Assembly: GCA_002030015.1 (NCBI GenBank)
Contig: LQBH01000070.1
Coordinates: 1-64,000 of the forward strand
DNA length: 64,000 nucleotides
Source: a delta proteobacterium MLS_D
Lineage (GTDB): Bacteria; Desulfobacterota; Syntrophia; Syntrophales; UBA2210
Reading direction: 5' to 3'
Shown here: piece after piece, positions 26,896 through 36,411 of the stretch
Position numbering within the stretch: the first letter of the stretch is position 1
How the letters are laid out: every line of letters starts with the position of its first letter
Translations under genes and position numbers: made by a program
Notes under the pieces: generated by a model
The model's input: only the letters and a program-made list of their open reading frames with translations
Database searches by the model: none
Told to the model about the DNA's origin: nothing

Positions 26896-28119
26896 CTATT
26901 CAAGCGTTGTGTAGGCGCCTTCCTGGTGCTGCGTCAGGTCGAGACCCACGATTTCATCTTCCCTGGACACCCGAATGCCGATGACGCTGTCAACAACCCT
27001 GACGATAATCCAGGTTGCGGCAAGTGCGTAAACAATACAGACAGCCATGTAGATGAGCTGAATCGGAAGCAGTTGCGCGCCGCCGTAGAAAAAACCATTT
27101 GTCCCCGCCAGTGATTCCACGGCGAAGAGTCCCACGGCGACGGTTCCCCAGATGCCCGCCATGCCGTGCAGCCCGAATACGTCGAGAGAATCATCGTAGC
27201 CGAGGCGGGGCTTCAATATTGTTATAGCCCAGTAACACAGAGCGCCGGAACAAAGCCCGACAGGAATGGCCGCCATGGGCGTCACCAGCCCGCAGGCGGG
27301 GGTTATGGCCACCAACCCGCCGATGGCCCCGGTAACCACGCCGAGGATCGTGGGTACGCCGTGATGTTTCCATTCGATGAACATCCAGATCAGTCCAGAG
27401 GCCGCCGCGGCGATCATGGTGGTGACGAAGGCGTTGGCCGCCACACCGTCGGCGGCCAGAGCGCTTCCGGCGTTGAAGCCGAACCATCCGAACCAGAGCA
27501 GGGCGCCGCCGAGTACGGTGAAGGACAGGTTGTGGGGAGCGAAGGCCGTCTTGTCCAGACCCACCCTGCGGCCGATCATAACAGCGATTAAAAGGGCGGA
27601 AACCCCGGAGCTGACGTGCACCACGATTCCTCCCGCGAAATCGAGGGCGCCCATTTGACCGAGCCATCCGCCGTTTCCCCAGACCCAGTGGGCGATAGGA
27701 TCATAGACAAACGTGGTCCATAACAGTATCAGCGCGAGGAATGCGGAAAACTTCATCCGTTCCGCGAATGCTCCCACCATAATCGCCGCGGTGATGATGG
27801 CGAACTGAAGCTGGAAGATCATAAAGACATAATGGGGGACCGTTCCGGCGTAGTCGTGCGGCTCCATGCCCACGCCCCGCAATCCCGCCCACTGGAGTCC
27901 CCCGATGACGCCCCAGCCCGTATCGGGACCGAAGGCCAGCGAGTATCCCGCGAGAACCCACTGAATCGTGACGAGGCACATGATAACGAAACACTGCATC
28001 AGGATGGAAAGAACATTTTTCCGGCGGGCCAGGCCCCCGTAAAAGAGCGCCACTCCCGGCGTCATGATGAATACCAGAACGGCACAGACCATAATCCACG
28101 TGGTATCTCCCGCATTCAT
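26896..28119 (-). CDS. amtB: Ammonium transporter
   Basis: 407 residues from the ATG at 28119, preceded by GAGAGGTG; the upstream in-frame stretch is not conserved. About eleven membrane segments with Amt signatures: FYGGLARRKNVLS near residue 30, GYSLAFGPD, AHWVWGNGGWL, the Gly-rich DFAGGIVVHVSSGVSAL, and DDSLDVFGLHGMAGIWGTVAVG with the pore histidine. It is followed by the P-II gene. Likely a P-II-gated ammonium channel used under nitrogen limitation. Confidence 0.95.
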   Translation of the reverse strand: MNAGDTTWIMVCAVLVFIMTPGVALFYGGLARRKNVLSILMQCFVIMCLVTIQWVLAGYSLAFGPDTGWGVIGGLQWAGLRGVGMEPHDYAGTVPHYVFMIFQLQFAIITAAIMVGAFAERMKFSAFLALILLWTTFVYDPIAHWVWGNGGWLGQMGALDFAGGIVVHVSSGVSALLIAVMIGRRVGLDKTAFAPHNLSFTVLGGALLWFGWFGFNAGSALAADGVAANAFVTTMIAAAASGLIWMFIEWKHHGVPTILGVVTGAIGGLVAITPACGLVTPMAAIPVGLCSGALCYWAITILKPRLGYDDSLDVFGLHGMAGIWGTVAVGLFAVESLAGTNGFFYGGAQLLPIQLIYMAVCIVYALAATWIIVRVVDSVIGIRVSREDEIVGLDLTQHQEGAYTTLE

Positions 28120-28297
28120 AGAACACCTCTCATACATAAAAAATGGTACAACCCGGTATATGCTGTGATGAAAGCAATGATGGTGCCAGGGCAGGTTTTC
28201 TATTATAACTAACCGTAATAATAAATAATATCTCGCCAATGTGCTGACAGCAGAAATACGTGGATGGGTACAGAACGGTGTCCCGTGGCGGACAATC

Positions 28298-30139
28298 CTA
28301 CATTATGGTGGGTTTTGTCTCGGTGGGCGTTTCTTGTGCCGGCTCTTCTTTTCCCATGAGGGCAATGATTTCTTCCCGGTCGATTTTTTCTTTTTCCAGA
28401 AGCAGGCGAGCGCCTTCCCTGAGAACCGACTCCCGCTCCCGCAGCATGTCGAGTGCCCTTTTATACTGCCGGGCGATAATGGTTCTGATTTCATCGTCGA
28501 TGGCGCGGGCCGTCGCGTCGCTGTACTCGCCCCGTTTCGGCATTCCTATGTCCAGAAATGGATTCGTCTTTTCGGGGGCAAGATAAACCTGGCCGATACT
28601 GGCACTCATGCCGTATTCTTTCACCATGCTGCGGGCGATGTCGGTCGCCCGCGCCAGGTCGTTGTGCGCGCCCGTCGATATATCGCCGAAAATGAGTTCT
28701 TCCGCCGCGCGGCCGCCCAAAAGCGTGGTTATTTTGTTGAGCAGTTCGGTCCTGCTCATGAGATAACGATCCTCGGTGGGTACCTGAACGGTGTAACCGA
28801 GGGCGGCGATACCGCGGGGGATAATCGATATTTTCTGCACCGGGTCGGTCCCCGGAAGCGCGAGAGCTATCAGGGCGTGTCCCATCTCGTGATGGGCGAC
28901 AATCTCCCGTTCGCGGGCGTTGATAAGCCTGTTTTTCTTTTCGAGCCCCGCGACGATGCGTTCCACCGCTTCCTCGAACTCCGGCATTCCCACCGTCTGT
29001 TTGTTCCGACGAGCGGCGAGTAACGCCGCCTCGTTGACAAGGTTAGCCAGGTCGGCACCCACCATGCCCGGCGTCATGTTGGCGACCGTTTCGATATCGA
29101 CGGAATCGTTCAGCTTGATATTCTTCAGGTGTACTCGAAGAATTGCTTCTCTTCCGCGGCGGTCGGGCCGGTCAACCAGGATGTGTCGGTCAAATCGTCC
29201 AGGCCTGAGGAGCGCCGGGTCGAGAATCTCGGGCCGGTTCGTAGCCGCCATGAGAATGATACCGACGCGTGGATCGAAGCCGTCCATTTCCACAAGCAAC
29301 TGGTTCAGCGTTTGTTCCCGCTCGTCGTGTCCCCCGGAAACGCCTATGCCTCGGGCTTTCCCGAGGGCGTCGAGCTCGTCGACGAAAATAATGCAAGGTG
29401 CTTTTCTCTTCGCCTGTTCAAAAAGGTCGCGCACGCGGGCGGCGCCCACGCCGACAAACATTTCCACGAATTCCGACCCGCTCATGCTGAAGAAGGGAAC
29501 GCCGCTTTCACCGGCCACCGCCCTGGCAAGAAGCGTCTTTCCCGATCCCGGCGGTCCTACGAGGAGAATGCCCTTGGGAATTTTTCCTCCCAGGGCGGTG
29601 AACTTATTCGGCGTCTTGAGAAATTCTATGATCTCGACGAGCTCTTCTTTGGCCTCGTCTACGCCCGCCACGTCGTCAAAGGTGACATTGAGCTCGTTCT
29701 CCATGTAGATGCGGGCCTTGTTTTTGCCGAGGGTCATGAATCCGGGCTGTCCGCCGTACATGTGTTTCACGAGCAGGTACCAGATACCCACGAAAAAAAA
29801 GACGGGTAAAATCCAGGAAAGAAGATCGCGAAGAAAAGTTGATTCCACTTCTCCCTTGAACGTGACGTCGTACTGTTCAAGTATGCTAGACAGTTCCGGG
29901 TCGACCCGCACCGTGCGGAAGCTCGTGAGCCGGTCCCCAGAGGCGTCTTTCATCTTTCCGGCTATTTCATTCGCTGACACGGCTATTTCCGTGACTTTCC
30001 CCTCGCGAAGCAGCGATAAAAATTTACTGTAGGGAATTGTCTGAACGGCAAGCATCGACGCCAGATAGTTCTGAATAATGAGGACCACCCAGATTCCCAG
30101 GAACACGTACCAGGCTGAAAACTTGTGCTGTTTTTCCAT
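28298..30139 (-). CDS. ftsH: ATP-dependent zinc metalloprotease FtsH
   Basis: 613 residues. Two N-terminal membrane segments (about 8-28 and 105-122) flank a periplasmic domain. The AAA domain has Walker A GPPGSGKT (195-202), Walker [12 protein letters not shown] (250-260) and the arginine-finger region RPGRFDRHI. The protease site is HEMGH (417-421) with a third zinc ligand Asp in [10 protein letters not shown]. The usual HEAGH has Met for Ala here, a conservative change. It degrades membrane and short-lived cytosolic proteins. The gene appears monocistronic. Confidence 0.96.
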   Translation of the reverse strand: MEKQHKFSAWYVFLGIWVVLIIQNYLASMLAVQTIPYSKFLSLLREGKVTEIAVSANEIAGKMKDASGDRLTSFRTVRVDPELSSILEQYDVTFKGEVESTFLRDLLSWILPVFFFVGIWYLLVKHMYGGQPGFMTLGKNKARIYMENELNVTFDDVAGVDEAKEELVEIIEFLKTPNKFTALGGKIPKGILLVGPPGSGKTLLARAVAGESGVPFFSMSGSEFVEMFVGVGAARVRDLFEQAKRKAPCIIFVDELDALGKARGIGVSGGHDEREQTLNQLLVEMDGFDPRVGIILMAATNRPEILDPALLRPGRFDRHILVDRPDRRGREAILRVHLKNIKLNDSVDIETVANMTPGMVGADLANLVNEAALLAARRNKQTVGMPEFEEAVERIVAGLEKKNRLINAREREIVAHHEMGHALIALALPGTDPVQKISIIPRGIAALGYTVQVPTEDRYLMSRTELLNKITTLLGGRAAEELIFGDISTGAHNDLARATDIARSMVKEYGMSASIGQVYLAPEKTNPFLDIGMPKRGEYSDATARAIDDEIRTIIARQYKRALDMLRERESVLREGARLLLEKEKIDREEIIALMGKEEPAQETPTETKPTIM

Positions 30140-30415
30140 TACTTCTTTCCTGCAGCGTTCCGCGTCTTCGCAAACTGAAGGTTATGGCGGAATAAGTAAT
30201 TATTCTATAATAATATAATACGGAATTTCGATAATTCAAGGGTGGGCCGTCGAACGCTCCCGGGTGCAATTCACTTGACGGGAGGAAGTCAATATTTTAA
30301 TGATCTTTAATACTCGAAACATCCTCGGGACGCTCGCCGGTATTGACCGCGGCGATATAGCGACGCGTGACAGTGCGGCGTAACGACAGATTTTCTCACG
30401 CAAAGGAGGGTTGCG

Positions 30416-31147
30416 ATGAAGATATTCGCGGTCAACGGAAGTCCGAACATGAAAAAGGGCATGACCCATATTCTGCTGAATAATTTCCTGGAAGGCGCCC
30501 GCGAGGCAGGCGCCGAGGTGGAAACGGTTTTCCTGCAGAAAAAAAAGATCAACTACTGCATAGGCTGCTTCACCTGCTGGGTGAAAACCCCCGGTGTGTG
30601 TATCCACAAAGACGACATGGTTGAACTTCTGGACAAGGTCCGCGAGGCGGACTGTCTCGTGATCGGGACCCCTCTCTATGTGGACGGCATGACGGCACAG
30701 ACGAAGACCTTTCTCGACCGCATTATTCCCCTTTCTGACCCGCACTTCGAACTGGTGGACGGCCATTACCGTCACCCGAGGCGGGACGGTGAAAAACCGG
30801 CCGACGTGGTGCTTGCCAGCGTGTGCGGTTTTTATGAGCGCGACAATTTTGACGGCCTGATTGACCACATGGAACGAATCTGCCGCAACATGCAGGTGCG
30901 TTTCGTCGGCGCCGTGGTACGGCCGTCGAGTTACATCTTCACCCTGGAGAAGGTCCTCGCCGATCCGGTCAGGGAAATAAAAGAGGCCGCGCGGCGCGCG
31001 GGACGCGAACTGGTCGAGACGGGAGAGCTGTCCGCACAGGTCCTCGACGACGTGGCACGCGATTACCTGCCCAGGGACGTTTTTCTCAAAGGATCGAACG
31101 AATTCTGGGACCGCTGCATCGAGGCCGGGGAGTTTCTCGCACTGTAG
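30416..31147 (+). CDS. Flavodoxin-fold NAD(P)H-dependent FMN reductase-type protein
   Basis: 243 residues. The flavin phosphate loop is AVNGSPNMKKGMTH, followed by cysteines in YCIGCFTCW (residues 43-51), typical of iron-sulfur-flavoprotein-like multimeric flavodoxins. Then VIGTPLYVDGMTAQTKTFLDR, the classic fold-2 motif. A C-terminal helical extension is present. An electron-transfer or quinone/nitro reductase role is likely. The ATG follows AAAGGAGGG. The next gene, an MBL-fold protein, begins 47 nt later and probably belongs to the unit. Confidence 0.88.
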   Translation: MKIFAVNGSPNMKKGMTHILLNNFLEGAREAGAEVETVFLQKKKINYCIGCFTCWVKTPGVCIHKDDMVELLDKVREADCLVIGTPLYVDGMTAQTKTFLDRIIPLSDPHFELVDGHYRHPRRDGEKPADVVLASVCGFYERDNFDGLIDHMERICRNMQVRFVGAVVRPSSYIFTLEKVLADPVREIKEAARRAGRELVETGELSAQVLDDVARDYLPRDVFLKGSNEFWDRCIEAGEFLAL

Positions 31148-31194
31148 CCGGTTATTTTCGAGACAACGGCTACGCCGGATCGGCGGGGAGGTGA

Positions 31195-31845
31195 ATGATG
31201 AAAATAACGATTATCTATGACAATGAAACAAGCAGGGATGATCTTCAGCCCGACTGGGGATTTTCATGCCTCGTGGAGGTGCGGGGGGGGATAATTCTCT
31301 TCGATACAGGCGCGAACGGGGATATTCTTCTGTCCAACATGAAAACGCTCGGCATCGATCCGGGATCGGTGGAGAAGGTCGTCATTTCGCACGGCCACTG
31401 GGACCACACGGGGGGGCTCGACGACTTTCTCGCGAAAAACAGGAACGTGGCGCTGTACGTTCCTTCGTCGTTTCGCCTGAGACCCGATGCGGCGAGGGAA
31501 ATTTTCGCGGTGACCGACCCGGTGGAAATCGGAGAGGGAATTTTCTCCACCGGTGAACTGCGGGGCATTGAACAATCACTTGTCGTCACGACGGAGAAGG
31601 GTCCGGTCGTTATAGCCGGCTGTTCACATCCGGGGGTCGGCGACATCCTGTCCGCCGCGGCAGCCCACGGCGACGTGTACGCCTTGATCGGCGGGCTCCA
31701 CGGTTCTACCGAATTTGAAAAGATGGAAAAACTCGGGCTCATCTGCCCGACGCACTGCACCGCCTACAAGGCTGAAATCGCGTCCCGGTGCCCCGATACC
31801 TGTGTCGAGGGCGGCGTCGGCGTGGTAATAAACCTCCCGGACTAG
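31195..31845 (+). CDS. MBL-fold metallohydrolase (COG1237-like)
   Basis: 216 residues. LFDTGANGDIL precedes the metal motif SHGHWDHTGG (HxHxDH); the second-site histidines are in GCSHPGVGD and GLHGSTEFE. It belongs to the methanopterin-type/COG1237 group of metallo-beta-lactamase proteins. The substrate is unknown. Two ATGs are in tandem at 31195 and 31198; the second has the better spacing to GGGGAGG. It follows the FMN reductase gene. Confidence 0.87.
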   Translation: MMKITIIYDNETSRDDLQPDWGFSCLVEVRGGIILFDTGANGDILLSNMKTLGIDPGSVEKVVISHGHWDHTGGLDDFLAKNRNVALYVPSSFRLRPDAAREIFAVTDPVEIGEGIFSTGELRGIEQSLVVTTEKGPVVIAGCSHPGVGDILSAAAAHGDVYALIGGLHGSTEFEKMEKLGLICPTHCTAYKAEIASRCPDTCVEGGVGVVINLPD

Positions 31846-31875
31846 TCGCCGTCCGGGATGCGCGCCCGGCGGCGG

Positions 31876-33372
31876 TTATTGTCTGAAACGCTCACGAAGC
31901 TTCAGGTAAAACGCGGCGGCCTTTTCCGCGAAAGTGACTTTCCCGGCTTCATCGTCGCCGCCCTCGACGGAGGCGGTCGCCGGGTCGATCATTTTCGCGT
32001 CCGGTCCGTACATGCCGGCGAACATGTCGAGGATATTCTTCCTGACCATGCCCCGCAGGGGGATGCTGGCGATCATGCCGTACATGGCGGCGCCCCCCTG
32101 CAGCGCCAGTTCGGGATTGGCCCGCGCGGTTTCCACGGCTCGCGCCAGGTCGTCAAGGTATTCGTTCACCACACCCGCGTGAAGAGGCGTCACCATGGCG
32201 TGCAGCGCCTCGGGCCTTTGCAGGCGGTCGATGTGCCACCCCTTTTTTTCCATGAGGTCGCCAACGGCATAGATATTCACCTTTCTGTCCACGGACCGGT
32301 AGGAAAAGACGCTCGCGCTGGGACTGCCGATCACTTCCAGTTCCGGCATTCCATTGATTCCGTCAAGGAGACGTTGCGTGGCCTCCATTGTTTCTTTCGT
32401 GATCGCCGTGTATCCCTCGACGCCCAGGGCCTGCAGGGCCGCCCAGGCTGCGGCGTAGGCGCCGCCGGGACGTGTTCCCAGGAGCGCCGGGGAGGCGAAA
32501 ACCCCGCCGGGCCAGTTTTCATACACGAACATCTGGTGTCTCATCAGGTCAATGTTCCGGTAGGTCAGGACCGACGCCCCCTTTGCGCTGAACCCGTACT
32601 TATGCGTGTCGGCGGATATGGAAGTCACGCCGGGGACACGGTAATCCCAGAGAGGAATGTCGTATCCGAGCCGTTCCGCGAAGGGAAGGAAGTAGCCGCC
32701 GAGGCAGGCGTCGACGTGAAGCGGCGTTCCGGTATCGAGCGCGACCTCGCCCAGTTCGGCGATGGGATCCACGATACCGTGAGGATAGTCGGGCGCCGAC
32801 CCGAGAATCATGACCGTGTTGCGGTTCACCAGTTTTTTCACCGCCTTGACGTCAACACGCCAGTCATCGTCAAGCGGCGCGTGGATCGCCTTTACCCCGA
32901 AGTATTCCGCGCCCTTTTCCCAGGCCACGTGCGCCGTTTCCGGAATGACCATGTTGGGCCTGCGAATGCCGCGCGCGTGCCTGCCGTAATCGCGATACGT
33001 CTTGACCGGCAGGAGACAGCTCTCGGTGCCTCCCGAGGTGACGACGCCCACCACGTTTCTGTCGCCGTGCAGCAGGGTCGCCGTCATCCGTACCACCTCG
33101 GTTTCGAGACGTTTCAGGCTTTGAAAGGCCATGGGATTCAGACCGTTTGCGGAAAAAAACATTCCGTAAGCATCCAGGAGAAAATTCGTATGGTCTTCGC
33201 CGAGATAGTAGACAAGGCTCCAGGCCTTCATGTTTTTATAGTCCGGATCGTTCCGGCTGAATTCCCGGAGTTTCTCGAGAATCGCAGGCCTGTCGTTTCC
33301 CTTGTGGGGAAGCGTGAGGAGTCCGTCACCGTTGACCGTTTTGAACGGTTCCGCGGCATGATCGCCGTTCAT
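31876..33372 (-). CDS. Group II PLP-dependent decarboxylase / sphingosine-1-phosphate lyase-like enzyme
   Basis: 498 residues. PLP-binding motifs: VVTSGGTESCLLPVKTYRD (phosphate-binding region), LHVDACLGGYFLPF (Asp) and ADTHKYGFSAKG with the Schiff-base Lys. The strongest resemblance is to sphingosine-1-phosphate lyase-like and archaeal-type amino acid decarboxylases. The substrate (aldehyde-releasing lyase or decarboxylase) is unknown. The chosen start (33372) has AAAGGGGGTG upstream; an alternative at 33390 overlaps the DUF819 stop as ATGA. The DUF819 membrane protein upstream may import its substrate. Confidence 0.85.
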   Translation of the reverse strand: MNGDHAAEPFKTVNGDGLLTLPHKGNDRPAILEKLREFSRNDPDYKNMKAWSLVYYLGEDHTNFLLDAYGMFFSANGLNPMAFQSLKRLETEVVRMTATLLHGDRNVVGVVTSGGTESCLLPVKTYRDYGRHARGIRRPNMVIPETAHVAWEKGAEYFGVKAIHAPLDDDWRVDVKAVKKLVNRNTVMILGSAPDYPHGIVDPIAELGEVALDTGTPLHVDACLGGYFLPFAERLGYDIPLWDYRVPGVTSISADTHKYGFSAKGASVLTYRNIDLMRHQMFVYENWPGGVFASPALLGTRPGGAYAAAWAALQALGVEGYTAITKETMEATQRLLDGINGMPELEVIGSPSASVFSYRSVDRKVNIYAVGDLMEKKGWHIDRLQRPEALHAMVTPLHAGVVNEYLDDLARAVETARANPELALQGGAAMYGMIASIPLRGMVRKNILDMFAGMYGPDAKMIDPATASVEGGDDEAGKVTFAEKAAAFYLKLRERFRQ

Positions 33373-33386
33373 TGCCGCACCCCCTT

Positions 33387-34544
33387 TCATGTCCAGTTTT
33401 TCAGCAACAGGGCGACGCTTATTCCAAGATAATTTCCCACAGCGTAGCCGATGATGCCGGTTGTCAAGCCCGAAAGGATAATTTCTTTGTTTTTCAGCCC
33501 GCTTGCCACCACGGGGACAAACGGGGGAGAGCATATCAGCGATGTCGAGGTGATGATGAACGTATCCGTGTCTATGTTGAAGAACCGGCAGAGCAGTGAA
33601 TGGAGAAACATCGTTCCGAAAATCGCGATTATTATGAAGACCATTATTACGGCGTCGATATTGACGATGACCCGGTAGTTGGCCATGGAGCCAACGACGA
33701 GACAGAAAATATATATGATGTACATGCCGAGCTGAAACGTCTTGCCGATGTGCCTGATCGACGGAACGAGCGACGCGGCGATGCCCAGTGTGGTGATCAG
33801 CAGGATGATCGCCGACGTACCGTACTCGGGCGGAATGAACGATCCGGCCATAACCGAAACCCCCACGATTCCGGCCGACAGCAGCAGGGCGGCCGTGAGC
33901 GGCGGCGCGACAGCTCGGGACAAGATACCCGCGTAGGAATCGACGTCTTCTTTTTCCACCGGTTCGTCGTGCGCGCCGTCACTCACGAATGCGTTCCTGA
34001 ACGGGGGAAGGTAGGTCAGAAAAACCCGCCGCGCGATGGTGATGCAGAAAATAATAAAAATAATGGAAATCACCGTGTCGTAGGTATGCACCACGATAAA
34101 CCGCCCCGAATCGATGTGAAGGGCCGTTTTGATCGCGGCGAGATTCGGCGTTCCCCCCGTGTAGACACCCACCGCCATGCCGGAAAGTTGCCAGGGATTT
34201 TCCGTCATGCCGGTCATGATGAAAAATCCGGCGACGGCGATGACGATAATGGCCGCCGTGCCGAGCAGCATCGACAGAAGGGCCGGGCCGGCCAGGCGTT
34301 TCCAGCGCTTGACGTCCATGGAAAACAGAAGCAGCGGCAGAGCCAGGGCGACGGCCGATTCCGAAACGGTCGCCTGTACTTGTTCCGACCCGTCGGGCAG
34401 CACGCCGATATTTCCAAGCGTGATTCCCACGATATAACAGATCACCACGGCGCCGATCTTGTTGACCGCCGGAAACCGGTAACAGAGAAAGATGACGAGG
34501 ACGGGAAAAAGAATATAGAAGGCGATCAACATCGGGATTTCCAC
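33387..34544 (-). CDS. DUF819 family membrane protein
   Basis: 385 residues with about ten to eleven membrane segments. DUF819 features: AVVICYIVGITLGNIG near the N terminus, SGMAVGVYTGGTPNLAAIKTAL in the middle, and SLICSPPFVPVVASGLKN near the C terminus, forming two similar halves. DUF819 proteins (YjcL group) are predicted transporters related to the CPA/AT superfamilies. It directly precedes the PLP enzyme, pointing to a transport-metabolism pair. A TetR gene is divergent and may regulate it. Confidence 0.85.
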   Translation of the reverse strand: MEIPMLIAFYILFPVLVIFLCYRFPAVNKIGAVVICYIVGITLGNIGVLPDGSEQVQATVSESAVALALPLLLFSMDVKRWKRLAGPALLSMLLGTAAIIVIAVAGFFIMTGMTENPWQLSGMAVGVYTGGTPNLAAIKTALHIDSGRFIVVHTYDTVISIIFIIFCITIARRVFLTYLPPFRNAFVSDGAHDEPVEKEDVDSYAGILSRAVAPPLTAALLLSAGIVGVSVMAGSFIPPEYGTSAIILLITTLGIAASLVPSIRHIGKTFQLGMYIIYIFCLVVGSMANYRVIVNIDAVIMVFIIIAIFGTMFLHSLLCRFFNIDTDTFIITSTSLICSPPFVPVVASGLKNKEIILSGLTTGIIGYAVGNYLGISVALLLKNWT

Positions 34545-34576
34545 GGCCGATCCCCCCAGTGAAACAGAAAAATTTC

Positions 34577-34588
34577 ATTCAATTGAAT
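34577..34588. promoter_or_regulatory. Perfect palindrome ATTCAATTGAAT in a divergent promoter region
   Basis: A 12-bp perfect palindrome in AT-rich DNA between the DUF819 gene (minus) and a TetR gene (plus). AGTGAAA (34558-34564) and TTTCACT (34593-34599) form a wider inverted pair around it. Position and symmetry fit a TetR operator controlling both directions. No binding data. Confidence 0.4.
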
Positions 34589-34709
34589 TATATTTCACTA
34601 TGGTGTAACAAAATTAAATGTCAACAAAAAAATAGTGTTCGCGGTCGGGTCGATCGTCCGGCTTCACCGGATGTCCGCAAAACCGACGATTCGAGAGGAA
34701 GATCGGAGC

Positions 34710-35378
34710 ATGAAAAACGAAGCACGGAAAGCATGGGAAAAGGCGCGGCGACGGGAGCGTATCATCGACATCGCGCAGGAGTTGATGCTGAAAAAAGGCG
34801 GTCGCCGAGGTGTCGGTGTCGAAGACATCGCCCGGGCGGCGGGATATAACAAGAGGACGCTCTACCTGTATTTCGGCGGCAAGGATGAACTGTTTCTCGC
34901 GGTGGTGCTCCGCGGACAGAAAATACTGAAACAAACCCTTCAGGAAGCCCTCGAGGACAAGAAGGCGACACCCGCGATCGAGCGACTGGGCAGGGCCTTC
35001 TTCGATTTTTCCATTCGGCATGCCGGGTTCTTTTCCATCATCATGGAGTACGAATCGCGTATGCACGTCTATTACGGCGACCCGGTCGATGAAGACCCGG
35101 AATCCTTCAGGGCCGGGTGCCGGAAAGAATCAAACGACTACGGCCGGATCGTCACGGATGCCATCGAGCAAGACCTCTCTGCCGGCATAATCCAAAGTAC
35201 CCTCGGTCCCCGCCAGTTGATGATTCTGCTCTGGGGTCAAATTTTCGGCGTGATGCAGATTATTCTCATGAGACAGACGATGTTTTATCCCACCTACGGC
35301 ATATCGTATGAAGAACTGTTCGAGTATTTTCTCGCTATGGTTTTGAAAAGTCTGGCGCCTGAGAAACGGACCGGGTAA
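34710..35378 (+). CDS. TetR/AcrR family transcriptional regulator
   Basis: 222 residues. The N-terminal helix-turn-helix is at about 15-60: RIIDIAQELMLKKGGRRG, VEDIARAAGYNKRTLYLYFGGKDEL. The C-terminal ligand domain has no recognised subfamily signature. The ATG is preceded by GGAAGATCGGAGC. It is divergent from the DUF819-PLP lyase unit, which it probably regulates together with itself. The PlsC gene lies downstream. Confidence 0.9.
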   Translation: MKNEARKAWEKARRRERIIDIAQELMLKKGGRRGVGVEDIARAAGYNKRTLYLYFGGKDELFLAVVLRGQKILKQTLQEALEDKKATPAIERLGRAFFDFSIRHAGFFSIIMEYESRMHVYYGDPVDEDPESFRAGCRKESNDYGRIVTDAIEQDLSAGIIQSTLGPRQLMILLWGQIFGVMQIILMRQTMFYPTYGISYEELFEYFLAMVLKSLAPEKRTG

Positions 35379-35587
35379 TGTGGTTCCGGAATGATTGACG
35401 GTCCGGTTTGAATTGTCCCGTGGGCGGTACAACGGCGCCTCACTTTTCTTGTTGCCGGGGAGGTTGTTTCGTTGAACGACATGGTGCATAATGAAAATGT
35501 TCGACGACAGATTTCCGTGGGACTGTGCGAGTGGTGATTGTGAGCCGGCACCGGCGGGCGGTGTCGATTTTCGAGAGGGCCAGCGCC

Positions 35588-36391
35588 GTGCATCGTCTGT
35601 TCGACATAATGCGGGTCACCTGGCTCGGTTTCTGGGCGGCGGTCGCGACGATCATCCTCTTTGTTCCCATGACGGCGGCCGGCCTGCTGAGCCGTACCGG
35701 CAATCTCGCGTTCAACATTTCAAGGATCTGGGCGTACTTCGTGCTCGGTGTTTCTTTCGTCCGCTGCGAGATAATGAACGGGAAACATATTCGGAAGGGA
35801 ACATCCTATATTATTGTTTCCAATCACCAGTCGCTTTTCGACATCCTGGCGCTGGTCACCACCCTGGGCGTCCAATTCCGCTGGATTATCAAGAGGGAAA
35901 TTCTCAGGGTTCCGTTGTTCGGTTACGCGCTGTACGCGTCTCGCAACATTTTCATCGACCGAACCGATACCGCCCGGGCGATCGAGAGTATCAACCGGGG
36001 TTTCGACCGTTTGCCCGAGGGTGTCAGTGTCATGGTTTTCCCCGAGGGAACGCGGTCGACCGACGGGCGGATTCGCCCGTTCAAAAAGGGAGGGTTTTTC
36101 CCCGCGGTCCTGCGTAATATTTCCGTTCTGCCGGTTACCATCAACGGGAGCAGGCGTGTTCTGCCCAAAGGAAGCCTGGCCGTGAGGTCCGGGAAAATAC
36201 AGGTTGTCATCGGCGACCCCATAGATGCCGGCGAATATACTGTTACTACGCTCGACGAACTCATCGAGCGAACCCGCCGGACGATTATGGATAATTTCGA
36301 TCCCGCCTATGGAGAACCCGCGCGGCGGGAAGCGGGATGGTTCACCGGTGCCGGCGGGCAGCGGCCCGCCGGAAGGGAAAACTTGCAGTGA
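35588..36391 (+). CDS. plsC: 1-acylglycerol-3-phosphate O-acyltransferase (PlsC family)
   Basis: 267 residues from the proposed GTG at 35588, which has GAGAGG at 8 nt; an upstream GTG at 35525 is possible. One N-terminal membrane segment is followed by the acyltransferase block I NHQSLFD, block II-III region IFIDRT, and block III FPEGTRS, then ISVLPVTINGS. It makes phosphatidic acid from lyso-phosphatidate at the membrane. The gene precedes an aldo/keto reductase by 20 nt. Confidence 0.88.
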   Translation: MHRLFDIMRVTWLGFWAAVATIILFVPMTAAGLLSRTGNLAFNISRIWAYFVLGVSFVRCEIMNGKHIRKGTSYIIVSNHQSLFDILALVTTLGVQFRWIIKREILRVPLFGYALYASRNIFIDRTDTARAIESINRGFDRLPEGVSVMVFPEGTRSTDGRIRPFKKGGFFPAVLRNISVLPVTINGSRRVLPKGSLAVRSGKIQVVIGDPIDAGEYTVTTLDELIERTRRTIMDNFDPAYGEPARREAGWFTGAGGQRPAGRENLQ

Positions 36392-36411
36392 CCTGAAAAA
36401 GGAGGAACATC

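Noticed and set aside
31858-33432. 524-codon open frame on the plus strand opposite the PLP enzyme
   Set aside because: Shadow of a real gene; composition and lack of motifs, while the minus strand carries complete PLP-enzyme motifs.
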